In this document: positions 1 to 9,115 of the stretch, piece after piece
Layout: every line of letters starts with the position of its first letter
How positions within the stretch are numbered: position 1 is the first letter of the stretch
Translations under genes and position numbers: made by a program
Notes under the pieces: generated by a model
What the model was told of the DNA's origin: nothing
Seen by the model: only the letters and a program-made list of their open reading frames with translations
Databases searched by the model: none
From: Candidatus Zhuqueibacterota bacterium
GTDB lineage: Bacteria > Zhuqueibacterota > Zhuqueibacteria > Residuimicrobiales > Oceaniaggregativiventaceae
Length of the DNA stretch: 58,794 nucleotides
Direction: 5' to 3'
Assembly (NCBI GenBank): GCA_014728115.1
Contig: WJME01000258.1
Location: 1-58,794 of the forward strand

Positions 1-3000
1 GACAACAAGATCATCCCTGCTGGTAAAGACGGTGCACAGCCCACCTCCTTTTCAGCCGGTGAACAGAGTGAGGTTTTTTCTCTGAGCTTTAACCCCGGCG
101 AATCGGTTTCCTGGACACTCGACGGCACCACAGTTATGGCCGATGAAAATACCGAATGGTGCGAGGAACCCGATCCGGTCGTGCCTGAGGTGATTTGTGT
201 TAAAGAAAACAAAGATGAATCATACACGGTAACCTTTGGCTATAACAATCCAAATGATTTTCCGGTTGACATACCGCTGGGCAATGACAACAAGATCGAA
301 CCCAACGGCTATGACGGCAGTCAGCCAACGCAATTTGCACCCGGAGAAAACGATGATGCCTTTCAAATAACATTTGGTGCGAATGAGACCGTAAACTGGA
401 GCCTTGCTGGTGCTCAGGTTTCAGCCAGTTCTCAAAGCGAATTGTGCCCTAAACCGGTTCGTCCGATCCTGGAATGTGTTGTGCCAAATGAAGACGGCAC
501 GTTTACTGCACAATTTGGGTACCTGAATGAAAATGATTATGAGGTGACCATAGAGTATGGTGACCGTAACAAGATGACCCCTAACAAATATCAGGATCAA
601 CAACCCAAAACCTTCAAGCCCGGTCGCAGCGATTATTGGCCGAACGCGAGTTTCTCGATCGTATTCGAGGCAAATGAAACTCTGGTCTGGTCACTTGACG
701 GCAGAACGTCTACAGTAAGCAGCAACAGCGCTCCTTGTGCATATCACCTCTTTTTCGACAAGCAGTGGGTGCTCGATCAGGCCAACCTCGATGAACTTCC
801 TGATGATCTGCCCGAGGATTACAAAATCATCGCCGAAAGTGATTATGGCACAGCTGTATGCACCTATGATGAAAACACACAGCAGCTGGTTTGCGTCTAT
901 GAAAATAAAAAACCTGCAAATAACAATGACGGATTATGGGTTCCAGCCAATGGTAGCTATACTGTAAAGGAAGAGAATCTTCCTGATGGTTGGTCTCCCC
1001 TGTTTGGTACCGGAACGTTTAAAGTGGGTGACGGATATGCAAAGCATATCAAAGAAAAACCTGAAAAATATTTGGTTCACACTGTTATCAATGCAAAAGA
1101 AACGGAAGAGGCCCTCGAGATCGAGCCCTTTTTGATCTGTGTAAAGTTTCTCGGAGATGGACAGGTGCGGGCCAGATTCGGATTCTATAATCCCAACGAC
1201 AAAACACTGAATATACCAGTTGGGCCCAACAATACCTTCAGTAATAGCGACTATAACCATCTGCTGCCCGAAGTGTTTCCTCCCAGCAGCAACAACAACA
1301 ACAATGTTGCGGCTGCCCGTCAGGCGATTCTGAATCAAAAACAGGGAATCACTTCTACAAGTGCCTTGCCTCAGGGATTTGATCCGGAAAACTATGATGG
1401 TCCGGTGATCGAGGTCATTTTCCCTGAAGATGAGCAGCTTTACTGGTCATTACAAGGTCCTGGTGTCGAAGAGCCAAGTGAAACCAAAGTCGCCACAAAA
1501 GAGGATCTCACATGTTTTGATGAAGATGTTTGCATCACGGGTTATGTCTATCAAAACGGTGAACCCCTGGCCAATGCAGTGGTCAAAGTCGTAATTCCCG
1601 GGCTCGAATCCACGAAAACCGTCACCGATGAATATGGTTACTATAAAGTCAGCGGTGTGGTCACTGAAACTCCCTATCAGATTATGGTAGAGGGTTATGA
1701 AAGCGAAGCTCTGGAATTGGTGGTACAGGAAGATGCCAACGGATGCGAGCAAGTCGATCTTTCATTAGGGGGTTGCCGTCCGGTTTATGCCTGGTATCAG
1801 GGCTGGTATGGCGACCAGGATCCTCAGGAAGGTCTGAGGAAATGGATTCAGGAGAGTGACGGGGGTGTAATCGACAGCGCACTCTTTGATTTCTATAGCA
1901 GCCGCGATTACAATATCTGGGAATACCACATCTTGCTGGCCTGGGCCGCAGAAATAGATGCTTTTGTGGTGGATTGGTACGGTAAAGATTCCTATGAAAC
2001 GTCCCCCATGAAGGGATTGCTCGATGCCGCCTATAGCCTGTATGAACGTTTTGGTCACTATGGTTTTGATTTCAGAATCGTCACCTCTGTGCACGAAGAT
2101 GCTGAAGGCACTCTGAATGAAAATCTGATGTTTCTGGCAGATTCCATTCTTGACCATCCTGCCTATTTCAATCAACGAGAAGGCAAACCCAGACCGGTAT
2201 TTGTACAGAGCCTGATGCAAAAACTGTCTCCTGCAGCGTTTCGCTCTGCTGCGGATATGTATTTGCCATCAGATATCTGGATCGTCTGGAACTGGGATAC
2301 CAAACAAATGGATCTCAAAGATTATGTCGACGGTGTCTATCCCTGGATCATGGCCACGGATAATCAGTGGGACCCGAATGGGATGGAATGGGGTGAAGAC
2401 TATCTCGAGACCTTTTACCAGACCTATCAAGAGGTCGCCCCCTTTGCTGCCGGCGCCACCTGGCCTGGATTCGATGACAGAGAATATGTCCTCGGCAATA
2501 ACCACTATATGGACCGCCAGGATACGCTGGTCTACGAGTGGACATGGGACAAGGCGTTTGATTATCAACCAGACTGGTTAATGGTCGAAACCTGGAACGA
2601 TTTCAATCGCAGCACTCATGTCGAAGTCTCGGATAGCAACGACTATCAATTCGTCCGCATGACTCGTGATCTTGCACAGGAATACAAGGGTGGGTGTATC
2701 CGGGACATCAATAATCTTGGTCTGACCGTACCTGAACACGTTTTCCTGGCCAGAAAGGCAGGCAAAGATAGTCTGGTCATAGAGAAGGCATTGCAATCCT
2801 TTTTCATGAGAAATTATGATCAGGCACTGGCCATGCTCGCGATAAATGATAAAGAACAATCCGAGTTCACAGATCGCAGTGATGCACTGCACCCCGTTGC
2901 AGGATCTGAAACCTATGCCAAAGGTCGGGATGTGAGAAATTGGCAGAACGCAGTGGATGGCGATCTCGATGGCTGGGATGGCACTACATGGGCCAGAGGC

Positions 3001-3654
3001 AATGGCTCGGAATCGGCATACGCCATATTCGAATTTGCCGATAAGGGACTCTATCAATTCAATATGATGGCCGTGACCACAGATAACGGATCAACCGATG
3101 ATAGCAGCCCTTATCCTTACCAAACAACCCGATTGAATGTCTCAGTCTCTACCACAGGCATGAGTGAAACCGATTTTGTCAATATCGGCTCCTATACTCT
3201 TCGGGGAACTGGTGAACGCGAATGGCTCAAGCTCGGTCGCATGGTACGAGTGAAATATATCAAAATCGAGCTCGTCTCACCTGATTACTATCCGGGTGGC
3301 TGGCGACAATTGGTCGAATTTGAGTTGCATACGGATGCAAAGCAAGGCCCAGAACCCGCTACACACAGTCAAGCCATTGCTGCTGTACCGGGAGAATTCG
3401 GACTGGATCAAAACTATCCCAATCCTTTCAATCCCGAAACAACGATCAGGTATACTGTCGGAACAGATACCCATGTTCGGCTCAGTATCTATGATATTAC
3501 GGGTCGTGAAGTAGCTGTGCTCGTAGATGGGTTCCAGCAGGCCGGAGCCTACACTGTTCAATGGCGGGCAATGGATATGCCTAGCGGCATGTATATGCTT
3601 CGCTTTACAGCAGACACTTACTCTGAAATAAAACGTATGACTTTGTTAAAATAA
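1..3654 (+). CDS. Large secreted surface protein with GH99-like glycosidase domain, repeats and FlgD-like C-terminal sorting domain (5' partial)
   Basis: The frame is open to the left window edge, so the N terminus and signal peptide are missing; the ATG at 136 is internal. Numbering from that ATG, about 80-residue beta modules recur: one cut by the edge (nt 1-135), then nt ~187-420, ~460-720 and ~1125-1470. Each has a GYxNPND-like core and ends in a WSLxG-type strand. A SpaA/Cna-B-like fold lies at nt ~720-1120 and a carboxypeptidase-regulatory-like domain at residues ~455-540. Residues ~545-850 resemble GH99/GH71-type hydrolases that cleave alpha-mannan-like glycans, with an IDAFVVDWYG strand and a VETWNDFNRSTHVE motif where the family carries its catalytic glutamates. 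Residues ~915-1068 look like a discoidin-type carbohydrate-binding domain. The last ~87 residues are a FlgD-like domain with NYPNPFNPET, used for type-IX-style secretion in FCB bacteria. The substrate is unknown. Confidence 0.85.
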   Translation, partial: DNKIIPAGKDGAQPTSFSAGEQSEVFSLSFNPGESVSWTLDGTTVMADENTEWCEEPDPVVPEVICVKENKDESYTVTFGYNNPNDFPVDIPLGNDNKIEPNGYDGSQPTQFAPGENDDAFQITFGANETVNWSLAGAQVSASSQSELCPKPVRPILECVVPNEDGTFTAQFGYLNENDYEVTIEYGDRNKMTPNKYQDQQPKTFKPGRSDYWPNASFSIVFEANETLVWSLDGRTSTVSSNSAPCAYHLFFDKQWVLDQANLDELPDDLPEDYKIIAESDYGTAVCTYDENTQQLVCVYENKKPANNNDGLWVPANGSYTVKEENLPDGWSPLFGTGTFKVGDGYAKHIKEKPEKYLVHTVINAKETEEALEIEPFLICVKFLGDGQVRARFGFYNPNDKTLNIPVGPNNTFSNSDYNHLLPEVFPPSSNNNNNVAAARQAILNQKQGITSTSALPQGFDPENYDGPVIEVIFPEDEQLYWSLQGPGVEEPSETKVATKEDLTCFDEDVCITGYVYQNGEPLANAVVKVVIPGLESTKTVTDEYGYYKVSGVVTETPYQIMVEGYESEALELVVQEDANGCEQVDLSLGGCRPVYAWYQGWYGDQDPQEGLRKWIQESDGGVIDSALFDFYSSRDYNIWEYHILLAWAAEIDAFVVDWYGKDSYETSPMKGLLDAAYSLYERFGHYGFDFRIVTSVHEDAEGTLNENLMFLADSILDHPAYFNQREGKPRPVFVQSLMQKLSPAAFRSAADMYLPSDIWIVWNWDTKQMDLKDYVDGVYPWIMATDNQWDPNGMEWGEDYLETFYQTYQEVAPFAAGATWPGFDDREYVLGNNHYMDRQDTLVYEWTWDKAFDYQPDWLMVETWNDFNRSTHVEVSDSNDYQFVRMTRDLAQEYKGGCIRDINNLGLTVPEHVFLARKAGKDSLVIEKALQSFFMRNYDQALAMLAINDKEQSEFTDRSDALHPVAGSETYAKGRDVRNWQNAVDGDLDGWDGTTWARGNGSESAYAIFEFADKGLYQFNMMAVTTDNGSTDDSSPYPYQTTRLNVSVSTTGMSETDFVNIGSYTLRGTGEREWLKLGRMVRVKYIKIELVSPDYYPGGWRQLVEFELHTDAKQGPEPATHSQAIAAVPGEFGLDQNYPNPFNPETTIRYTVGTDTHVRLSIYDITGREVAVLVDGFQQAGAYTVQWRAMDMPSGMYMLRFTADTYSEIKRMTLLK

Positions 3655-3668
3655 GTCTTGCCTGTATA

Positions 3669-3698
3669 GAGCCCGGTCAATGACCGGGCTCTTTTTTA
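3669..3698 (+). terminator. Rho-independent terminator of the surface glycosidase gene
   Basis: An 11-bp perfect inverted repeat (gagcccggtca / tgaccgggctc) is followed directly by a run of six T, 15 bases after the stop codon of the upstream gene. Confidence 0.9.
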
Positions 3699-3731
3699 TG
3701 ACTTTGTTACCACGTCCTAGAGTGCGATGGC

Positions 3732-3786
3732 AAAAAAAAAGCTGCTGCCAGCGAGACGCCCAATCCCTTTTATGCTGGCAGCAGCC
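3732..3786 (-). terminator. Rho-independent terminator reading leftwards, end of the 4098-12395 gene run
   Basis: A 12-bp perfect stem (gctgctgccagc / gctggcagcagc) with a 21-base loop is flanked on its left by nine A. On the minus strand this is a stem followed by nine T. It lies about 310 bases past the stop of the U32 gene and faces the plus-strand terminator at 3669, so the two transcription units converge here. Confidence 0.8.
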
Positions 3787-4097
3787 CTCGCACCTACAAG
3801 CACTTTCATCTGCCCATAGGATGTCTTGCCTGCATGACATAACTCTTCAAAAATTATGCCAAAAGCCTTTCCTGACAATCAATCATAATCCATTGTTTTT
3901 ATTAAACGGAAATGTGTGTCGAGTATTGTGAAATGGTCAAGGTTGGTTATATCACCACTTGAACCCAGGGATTTCCCCAAAACTTTAGCGAACAAGGTCA
4001 TTCACACCAAATCATGACGATGAACAATGTCATATTCTGTCATCTGACATCTTTGATCATGAACGATGGTCATGGCAAAAGGGTATGAGGGATTAAG
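3787..4097. other. Gene-free stretch, likely 3' untranslated region of the minus-strand operon
   Basis: No convincing coding frame, RNA gene or insertion sequence is visible. It contains several short tcatg/atgac direct and inverted repeats around 4011-4075, too weak to name. Confidence 0.4.
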
Positions 4098-5351
4098 TCA
4101 GGACTGCCAGTTCTGGCGGGAACACAGAAGGTAAATCTTGTCGTTACGGCGAACACGATTAAACGGAAACGTGATATGATCCTCTTTTTGGGCCTCTGTT
4201 GCGGGGTGATCATTCACGTAAAGACTGGTAATGTCTCCCTCAACATACCCGGTGGTGGGTCCCATAATAGCAATTCGATCTCCCGGTTTGATTTTATCAC
4301 ATTGAACCTCTGCATAGACAATGCCTGGTTTGTGATAATAATTCATCACCGATCCAACAAACCTTTTTTCAATCCTGGATTTCGACCCAAAAGCCTGGCT
4401 CCAGGATTCCGAAGGATCACCCAGATAATACCCTCCATGCCAAAAGCCGCGATTGAATACCGTCTGGGACTGTTTTATCAATTGCTCTGCCAATTCAGGG
4501 GTATACTGACCGGCACAGATTGCATCCAGGGCCACACGATAGGCGTTGGTCACCTTGAAAACATAATCAGCGGATCTCCCCCTCCCCTCTATCTTGAAAA
4601 GGCTTGCTCCTGTCTTTACAAGCTGTGACAGTTCTCCCAGAGTGCACAAATCCTTGGGCGACATGATAAACCGGTTATCGATCAAGAGTTCCTGGCCGGA
4701 AACCTCGTCGATCACTCTGTATGAACGCCTGCAAGCCTGAAGGCAATCGCCCCGATTGGCAGAATGATTGGTCTGATGCAGACTCGTGAAGCATTGACCC
4801 GACAGAGAGATACATAAAGCACCGTGTATGAAAATCTCGGTTCTCACGAGATTGCCGGAGGGGGCCTTGATTTGTTGCTGTTGTATCTGATGATTAATCT
4901 GCGCGAGTTGCTCAACCCGTAATTCACGAGCGAGCACCATCACCTCAGCATAACCGGCAAATTGTTTCAGGGCCTCGATATTCGTGATATTGGCCTGGGT
5001 GGAGATATGAACAGGCACAGAGTTTTCCTGCGCATATCTCAAAACCGCCCAATCGGTTGCAATAATCGCGTCCACACCATGATCGCGTGCAGCATCGACC
5101 ATCTCTTTCATCAGTTCAATATTCTCATCATATATCACTACGTTTAACGCCAGGTAGCATTTTACTCCTGTAGAGTGACAAAGCCGGACCAACTTTTTGA
5201 GATCAGATATTTCAAAAGAGCGGCTTGCCCGAGCCCGCATATTTAACTCTTTTAATCCAAAATAGACTGAATCTGCCCCAGCGCGAATGGCGGCGCTGAG
5301 AGAGTCCCAATGACCCGCAGGTGCTAAAAGTTCCAGGGGATTATTTATCAT
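4098..5351 (-). CDS. Peptidase U32 family protein, TrhP-like tRNA hydroxylation factor
   Basis: The N terminus (ELLAPAGHWDSLSAAIRAGADSVYFG-type barrel) and the U32 signature EIFIHGALCISLSGQCFTS at ~170-188, followed by further cysteines (DCLQACRR), place this 417-aa protein in the U32 family. Family members TrhP/YegQ and RlhA carry out prephenate-dependent hydroxylation of tRNA U34 or rRNA; others act in ubiquinone synthesis. The length fits TrhP minus part of its C-terminal region. Its start lies inside the end of the radical SAM gene (11-base overlap), so the two are probably translationally coupled. Sitting in one operon with a tRNA-queuosine mannosyltransferase homologue favours a tRNA role over proteolysis. 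The exact modification is not determined by the sequence. Confidence 0.8.
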   Translation of the reverse strand: MINNPLELLAPAGHWDSLSAAIRAGADSVYFGLKELNMRARASRSFEISDLKKLVRLCHSTGVKCYLALNVVIYDENIELMKEMVDAARDHGVDAIIATDWAVLRYAQENSVPVHISTQANITNIEALKQFAGYAEVMVLARELRVEQLAQINHQIQQQQIKAPSGNLVRTEIFIHGALCISLSGQCFTSLHQTNHSANRGDCLQACRRSYRVIDEVSGQELLIDNRFIMSPKDLCTLGELSQLVKTGASLFKIEGRGRSADYVFKVTNAYRVALDAICAGQYTPELAEQLIKQSQTVFNRGFWHGGYYLGDPSESWSQAFGSKSRIEKRFVGSVMNYYHKPGIVYAEVQCDKIKPGDRIAIMGPTTGYVEGDITSLYVNDHPATEAQKEDHITFPFNRVRRNDKIYLLCSRQNWQS

Positions 5352-6876
5352 GATTCTTGAAACCTCTGGTGAAAAAGGCTGCGTGATTAGAGGTAAATAT
5401 CTGTGGTGTATTTCTGATCATTCTCGCGATATGAGGCTGCCGCTTGAACTCTTTATCTAAAAACGCTCGAATTTGCGGCCGGTTCCAGCCCAGAGGATGG
5501 TTAAATTCGACATACATGGATAGATCACCCTCGTAAAACAGATTTGAAGGCAAATCCCGAGCATAAGAACTGTTGACCGGGCAATTGAATATGGCAAGAT
5601 TGAGAAAATCGATACACGCTGCATGCTTGACTACAAATTCCCGGGTTTTTCGAGCTGAATCAAAGTCTTCCTGAGGAGTGCCGAATAGCAGGTAAACAAA
5701 GGTTGAAATACCGACTTTATGAAGATTATCCAAACTTTTAGAGACCACTGTCAGATCAATGCCTTTGTTCATTTGATCCAGGACCTGCTGATCCCCTGAT
5801 TCCAAACCGAGCAAAAGCATTACACAACCCGATTCAGCAAGAGAATGTACAAAATCAGGATCTGCCAATAAATCGTCAAATCGAACATAACCATACCAGG
5901 GAATTTGATTGCCGGAAAAAACCCATTGCTTTAAAAAAGATGGCGGAATGGCATTATCAAGAAAGTGCAACAAGACCGGCTCATACTTTTCCAGAGACTT
6001 GATTTCACGAATAGCCTGGCTGCCGGGAAGAGTGGCAAATGTATTATTTTCCGCCTGTTCAGGACAAAAACGGCAACGGTTCCAGTAACATCCCATCGTG
6101 GTCGAGTATGGGACGATTCGTCCGGGGGAAAAATAGGTGTTTTCAAAAAGTTGAGCGTAATCCGGCACCCTGGTGCATACATTAGAGGGATACCCCATCG
6201 CATGCAAGAGCGGCGTTTCGCCTGATTCACTCACCCAGAGATCAACCAAATCATCAAACGGCTGGGTCCAATATCTGCTTTTTTGCCAGGAAGTGGCCAA
6301 TCCTCCCCCCACAGCCACCTTGATCTCTGGTGCATTTGTTTTTAGCCAGCCCAGCATGGCAAAGGTCGTAAATGCCTGACCGAGAAAAAAGAGGGAAAAA
6401 CCGATCCAATCCGGATTTTCTTCAGAGAGATAGTTGATGATTTTGGGCTGCCAGAAGGGAAAAAAGGGATCTCTATGGGGGTGTTTCGCAAAGAAAAGCA
6501 GATCGTCGCTCTTGAGCGGAGAATAGGTGCGATGCAGATGTTGCGTTAAACTCAATTGAGATCCCTGGCTGGCGTAGGGACTCTTTACAAGAAGACGATT
6601 TAGATCCCGGACGATACGATTATAATGATCAATGGTTTTGTAGCCTGAGAAATGGCTGATCATTTTGATATTTTCTTTACGATTGCGTACGGCCTGAACA
6701 GTCCATCGATCTTGATGAGAATTTGGCTGATTTAACAAATAATATTGACCCTCGATATTGGCGTCCCACAAAGATGCAGAAACATTATTCTGCTTTAGAA
6801 CAGAGGCGAGTTTTGCAATCCCTGCCGGTGGTTCAGGAGCACGGGTCAATGGCGGATAAATAAGAAGAATGGACAT
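5341..6876 (-). CDS. B12-binding-type radical SAM protein of unknown substrate
   Basis: The N-terminal ~190 residues have the Rossmann-like layout of a cobalamin-binding radical SAM protein (LLIYPPLTRAPEPPAGIAKLASVLK), but no clear DxHxxG cobalamin-ligand motif is seen, so B12 may not be bound through histidine. The cluster motif is CYWNRCRFC at ~262-270, spaced C-x4-C-x2-C, a spacing met in several B12-radical SAM groups. A TIM-barrel region with the GLESGDQQVLDQMNKG segment follows. It lies 25 bases after the 61-aa gene and overlaps the U32 gene by 11 bases. The neighbours suggest RNA modification, but methylation, thiolation and radical rearrangement all remain possible. No strong ribosome binding site precedes the ATG, which fits coupling to the upstream gene. 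Confidence 0.75.
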   Translation of the reverse strand: MSILLIYPPLTRAPEPPAGIAKLASVLKQNNVSASLWDANIEGQYYLLNQPNSHQDRWTVQAVRNRKENIKMISHFSGYKTIDHYNRIVRDLNRLLVKSPYASQGSQLSLTQHLHRTYSPLKSDDLLFFAKHPHRDPFFPFWQPKIINYLSEENPDWIGFSLFFLGQAFTTFAMLGWLKTNAPEIKVAVGGGLATSWQKSRYWTQPFDDLVDLWVSESGETPLLHAMGYPSNVCTRVPDYAQLFENTYFSPGRIVPYSTTMGCYWNRCRFCPEQAENNTFATLPGSQAIREIKSLEKYEPVLLHFLDNAIPPSFLKQWVFSGNQIPWYGYVRFDDLLADPDFVHSLAESGCVMLLLGLESGDQQVLDQMNKGIDLTVVSKSLDNLHKVGISTFVYLLFGTPQEDFDSARKTREFVVKHAACIDFLNLAIFNCPVNSSYARDLPSNLFYEGDLSMYVEFNHPLGWNRPQIRAFLDKEFKRQPHIARMIRNTPQIFTSNHAAFFTRGFKNHDK

Positions 6877-6901
6877 AGAAATCGTTAAATTGGATATTTG
6901 A

Positions 6902-7087
6902 TTATGACTCGTCTCTGGATTTATAAAAATGAATCAGTTTTTGAGCCTCGAATGGATTGAGATCAAATCGGGTGATCGCTTGATTGATCAGGGTCCACAA
7001 TTTTTTCTCCCCTTCTGTTTGTATACGGCTGGATATCCAGCGAACCGCCTTGCGCGAATTTTCACCATCAGGCATAATACTAGGCAT
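6902..7087 (-). CDS. Small conserved-looking protein (61 aa) in tRNA-modification operon
   Basis: This short frame fills the gap between the mannosyltransferase-like gene (17 bases upstream) and the radical SAM gene (25 bases downstream), with no room lost, as expected of a real operon member. The protein is charged and probably helical, with an N-terminal ENSRKAVRWISSRI segment and a C-terminal FDLNPFEAQKLIHFYKS segment. No cysteine, signal peptide or membrane helix is present. A second ATG four codons in is an alternative start. Function unknown; an accessory or RNA-binding subunit of the neighbouring enzymes is only a guess. Confidence 0.6.
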   Translation of the reverse strand: MPSIMPDGENSRKAVRWISSRIQTEGEKKLWTLINQAITRFDLNPFEAQKLIHFYKSRDES

Positions 7088-7104
7088 AGTGACTCTAATA
7101 GGTT

Positions 7105-8226
7105 TTATAAAGCGATATCCATCAACTCATCTATATTATTATCATAGTGAGAGACGATATTTTGCCAATCGAATCGGAATACACGATTGGCCAGATCTTT
7201 ACCGAAATGCAATCGTTCAGGATTATGTAAAAGTTCACACAACCGTCTTGCAAGATCCTGCTGATCCTCGTAAAAGTAACGATCATCATCGTGATGTGCA
7301 AGCAATTCCGAATAGGTCAGGCGGCGCGGCAACAAGGGATAACATCCACAATAAATGGCTTCGACTACAGATATGCCGAAAAATTCTTGGATAGAGGTCA
7401 CAGGCAAAATATCACTTTGAAAAAGCCATTGCGCATATTCGTTTCGGTCTTGCACAAATCCCTTAAAGATAATCTTGTCGGATAAAAGCTCAATCGCTTT
7501 TTCAAAGCTGGACGGTTGGTATGCAAAATTTTCTCCCAGAATGACCAGTCGGAAATCCAAACCCAGCGAATGGGCCTGGCATAGAACTGTGAAAAATTCA
7601 TCTGGATTTTTGTCATATTCCCATCGGTGATTCCAGAGAATGACCGGTGGGCCGGTTCTTGTCGTATTTTTGCTTTTATGGCGGTCAAAAAATTGTAAAT
7701 CTACACCCGGGTAGACCACCTGACTTTTTTCCGCAAGGGCATCTATAGATTTTAACTCTCTATGGTCAGGATAATGTTTCAGAAAGGCTTCAAGGTCAGA
7801 AAAAAATCGGGTTAGATGATATTCAGAATTGAACCAGATTTGAGTGGCAGCCAGGGCTGATGTATAATTGATAAATCCATAATGCCGGTCCCTGTTCAAT
7901 TTTCGGTCACGATCATCCAAAGACCAAGGATAACTGATCTGATTTTCATGGAAATACAGAACAACTGGAAGTTCATATGTCTGTTTTCTGGCCAAAGCCA
8001 AAAAAGTAGTCAGATCGAGCATATCGGTACACAGGATTGCGTCTGGCCGGGGCAAGGATAAAAATTGTTTTGCCAGCGTTACTGCGCCACCATGCATACG
8101 CCATTTCCAAAATTGCCCCTTTAACGAAAGCAAACGCGTTTTGTGACGGCTATGCTGCATCAACCCTTCAGCCCAGAGTCGATGCGACCCGGTCAGATAA
8201 GGCTCAACGATTAACAATTCACTCAA
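7105..8226 (-). CDS. Glycosyltransferase of the tRNA-queuosine alpha-mannosyltransferase (QTMAN/GTDC1, DUF3524) family
   Basis: The 373-aa protein follows animal GTDC1/QTMAN along its length. It has the N-terminal LLIVEPYLTGSH strand, YFHENQISYP (~110), the SEYHLTRFFSDLEAFLKHYPDHR region, and the GT-B C-terminal signatures NHRWEYDKNPDEFF and EFFGISVVEAIYCGCYPLLP. Animal QTMAN transfers mannose from GDP-mannose to queuosine-34 of tRNA-Asp. The bacterial homologue may mannosylate queuosine or a related nucleoside. The start is a TTG three bases after the stop of the hydrolase gene; the next TTG, three codons on, is an alternative. The following genes encode a radical SAM and a TrhP-like protein, which supports a wobble-base modification operon. 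Substrate in this organism is inferred. Confidence 0.82.
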   Translation of the reverse strand: MSELLIVEPYLTGSHRLWAEGLMQHSRHKTRLLSLKGQFWKWRMHGGAVTLAKQFLSLPRPDAILCTDMLDLTTFLALARKQTYELPVVLYFHENQISYPWSLDDRDRKLNRDRHYGFINYTSALAATQIWFNSEYHLTRFFSDLEAFLKHYPDHRELKSIDALAEKSQVVYPGVDLQFFDRHKSKNTTRTGPPVILWNHRWEYDKNPDEFFTVLCQAHSLGLDFRLVILGENFAYQPSSFEKAIELLSDKIIFKGFVQDRNEYAQWLFQSDILPVTSIQEFFGISVVEAIYCGCYPLLPRRLTYSELLAHHDDDRYFYEDQQDLARRLCELLHNPERLHFGKDLANRVFRFDWQNIVSHYDNNIDELMDIAL

Positions 8227-8229
8227 AAC

Positions 8230-9084
8230 TCAGAATAACCCCCGTTGTTTAAACCATGTTCGCAATCGTTCTGGCCACCCCGACAGAAAAGGATCATTGG
8301 GAGCAAGACCGAATCCATGTCCTCCCTGTTCATAGATATGCAGTTCTGCCGGCACTTTATCTTTGACAAGCGCATTATAAAAAAGGGTACTGTTTTGGGG
8401 TGGCACAGCCTTGTCCTGACTGGCGTGGATCAAAAAGGTAGGAGGTGTGTCTGCATCCACTTGCAGTTCATTGGACAGAGATTCGACCAACTCTGCATCA
8501 GGATTTTCGCCAATCAAGTTTCTTTTCGAGCCTGCGTGGGTATATTCAGTGGTAAAGGAAATGACCGGGTAGACAAGAATCATAAAGTCAGGCCGGTTCG
8601 AAAGGCGATCGATAGGATCTTTGGCATCTGCAATGCCACTATCCGAATGGGTGCCCACAGTTGAAGCGAGATGTCCGCCGGCCGAGAAACCCATAATCCC
8701 AATCTTGTTGGAATTTATGGCCCACTCTTTGGCGTGGTAGCGAACGAGCGCCATGGCCCGTTTGGCATCATTCATGGGAATCGGATGTCGGTTTTCTCTG
8801 CCATAGCGGTACTTTAAAATAAAGGCATGAACACCAAAAGAATTGAACCACTTGGCAACATCATGCCCCTCGTGTTCGATAGCGAGATGACCATATCCGC
8901 CACCGGGACAAACGACAACAGCCACATCGGTTGCCATACGTCCGGAAGGAGAATAATAGGTCAAGGTGGGCACTTTGGAAGCATCCCCTTTTGTATCCTG
9001 AGATTCTGGCCACAGGGGCATCTCAACGGGCACCTGCGAAAAGGCGGAAAAAGCGAGAATGTGCATAAACAGACTCCAGCGCAT
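8230..9084 (-). CDS. Secreted alpha/beta hydrolase, acetylxylan esterase/BD-FAE-like
   Basis: The chosen ATG (9082-9084) has a GGAGGA ribosome binding site at 9088-9093 and is followed by a short Sec signal peptide (MRWSLFMHILAFSAFS). The longer in-frame extension would run into typA. The 284-aa protein has the oxyanion segment VVCPGGGYGHL, the nucleophile elbow GFSAGGH, a C-terminal Asp in DKAVPP and His in GGHGFGL, giving a complete Ser-Asp-His triad. Relatives deacetylate plant or microbial polysaccharides or hydrolyse feruloyl esters. It lies 31 bases after typA and 3 bases before the mannosyltransferase-like gene, so it is transcribed with them although its role is in the envelope or outside the cell. 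Confidence 0.85.
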   Translation of the reverse strand: MRWSLFMHILAFSAFSQVPVEMPLWPESQDTKGDASKVPTLTYYSPSGRMATDVAVVVCPGGGYGHLAIEHEGHDVAKWFNSFGVHAFILKYRYGRENRHPIPMNDAKRAMALVRYHAKEWAINSNKIGIMGFSAGGHLASTVGTHSDSGIADAKDPIDRLSNRPDFMILVYPVISFTTEYTHAGSKRNLIGENPDAELVESLSNELQVDADTPPTFLIHASQDKAVPPQNSTLFYNALVKDKVPAELHIYEQGGHGFGLAPNDPFLSGWPERLRTWFKQRGLF

Positions 9085-9115
9085 AAATCCTCCGTATAAA
9101 GAATCGTTGATGATT

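Noticed and set aside
136..138. ATG at 136 as the start of the surface glycosidase
   Set aside because: The same frame is open to base 1 and encodes another copy of the internal repeat, so the gene begins outside the window.
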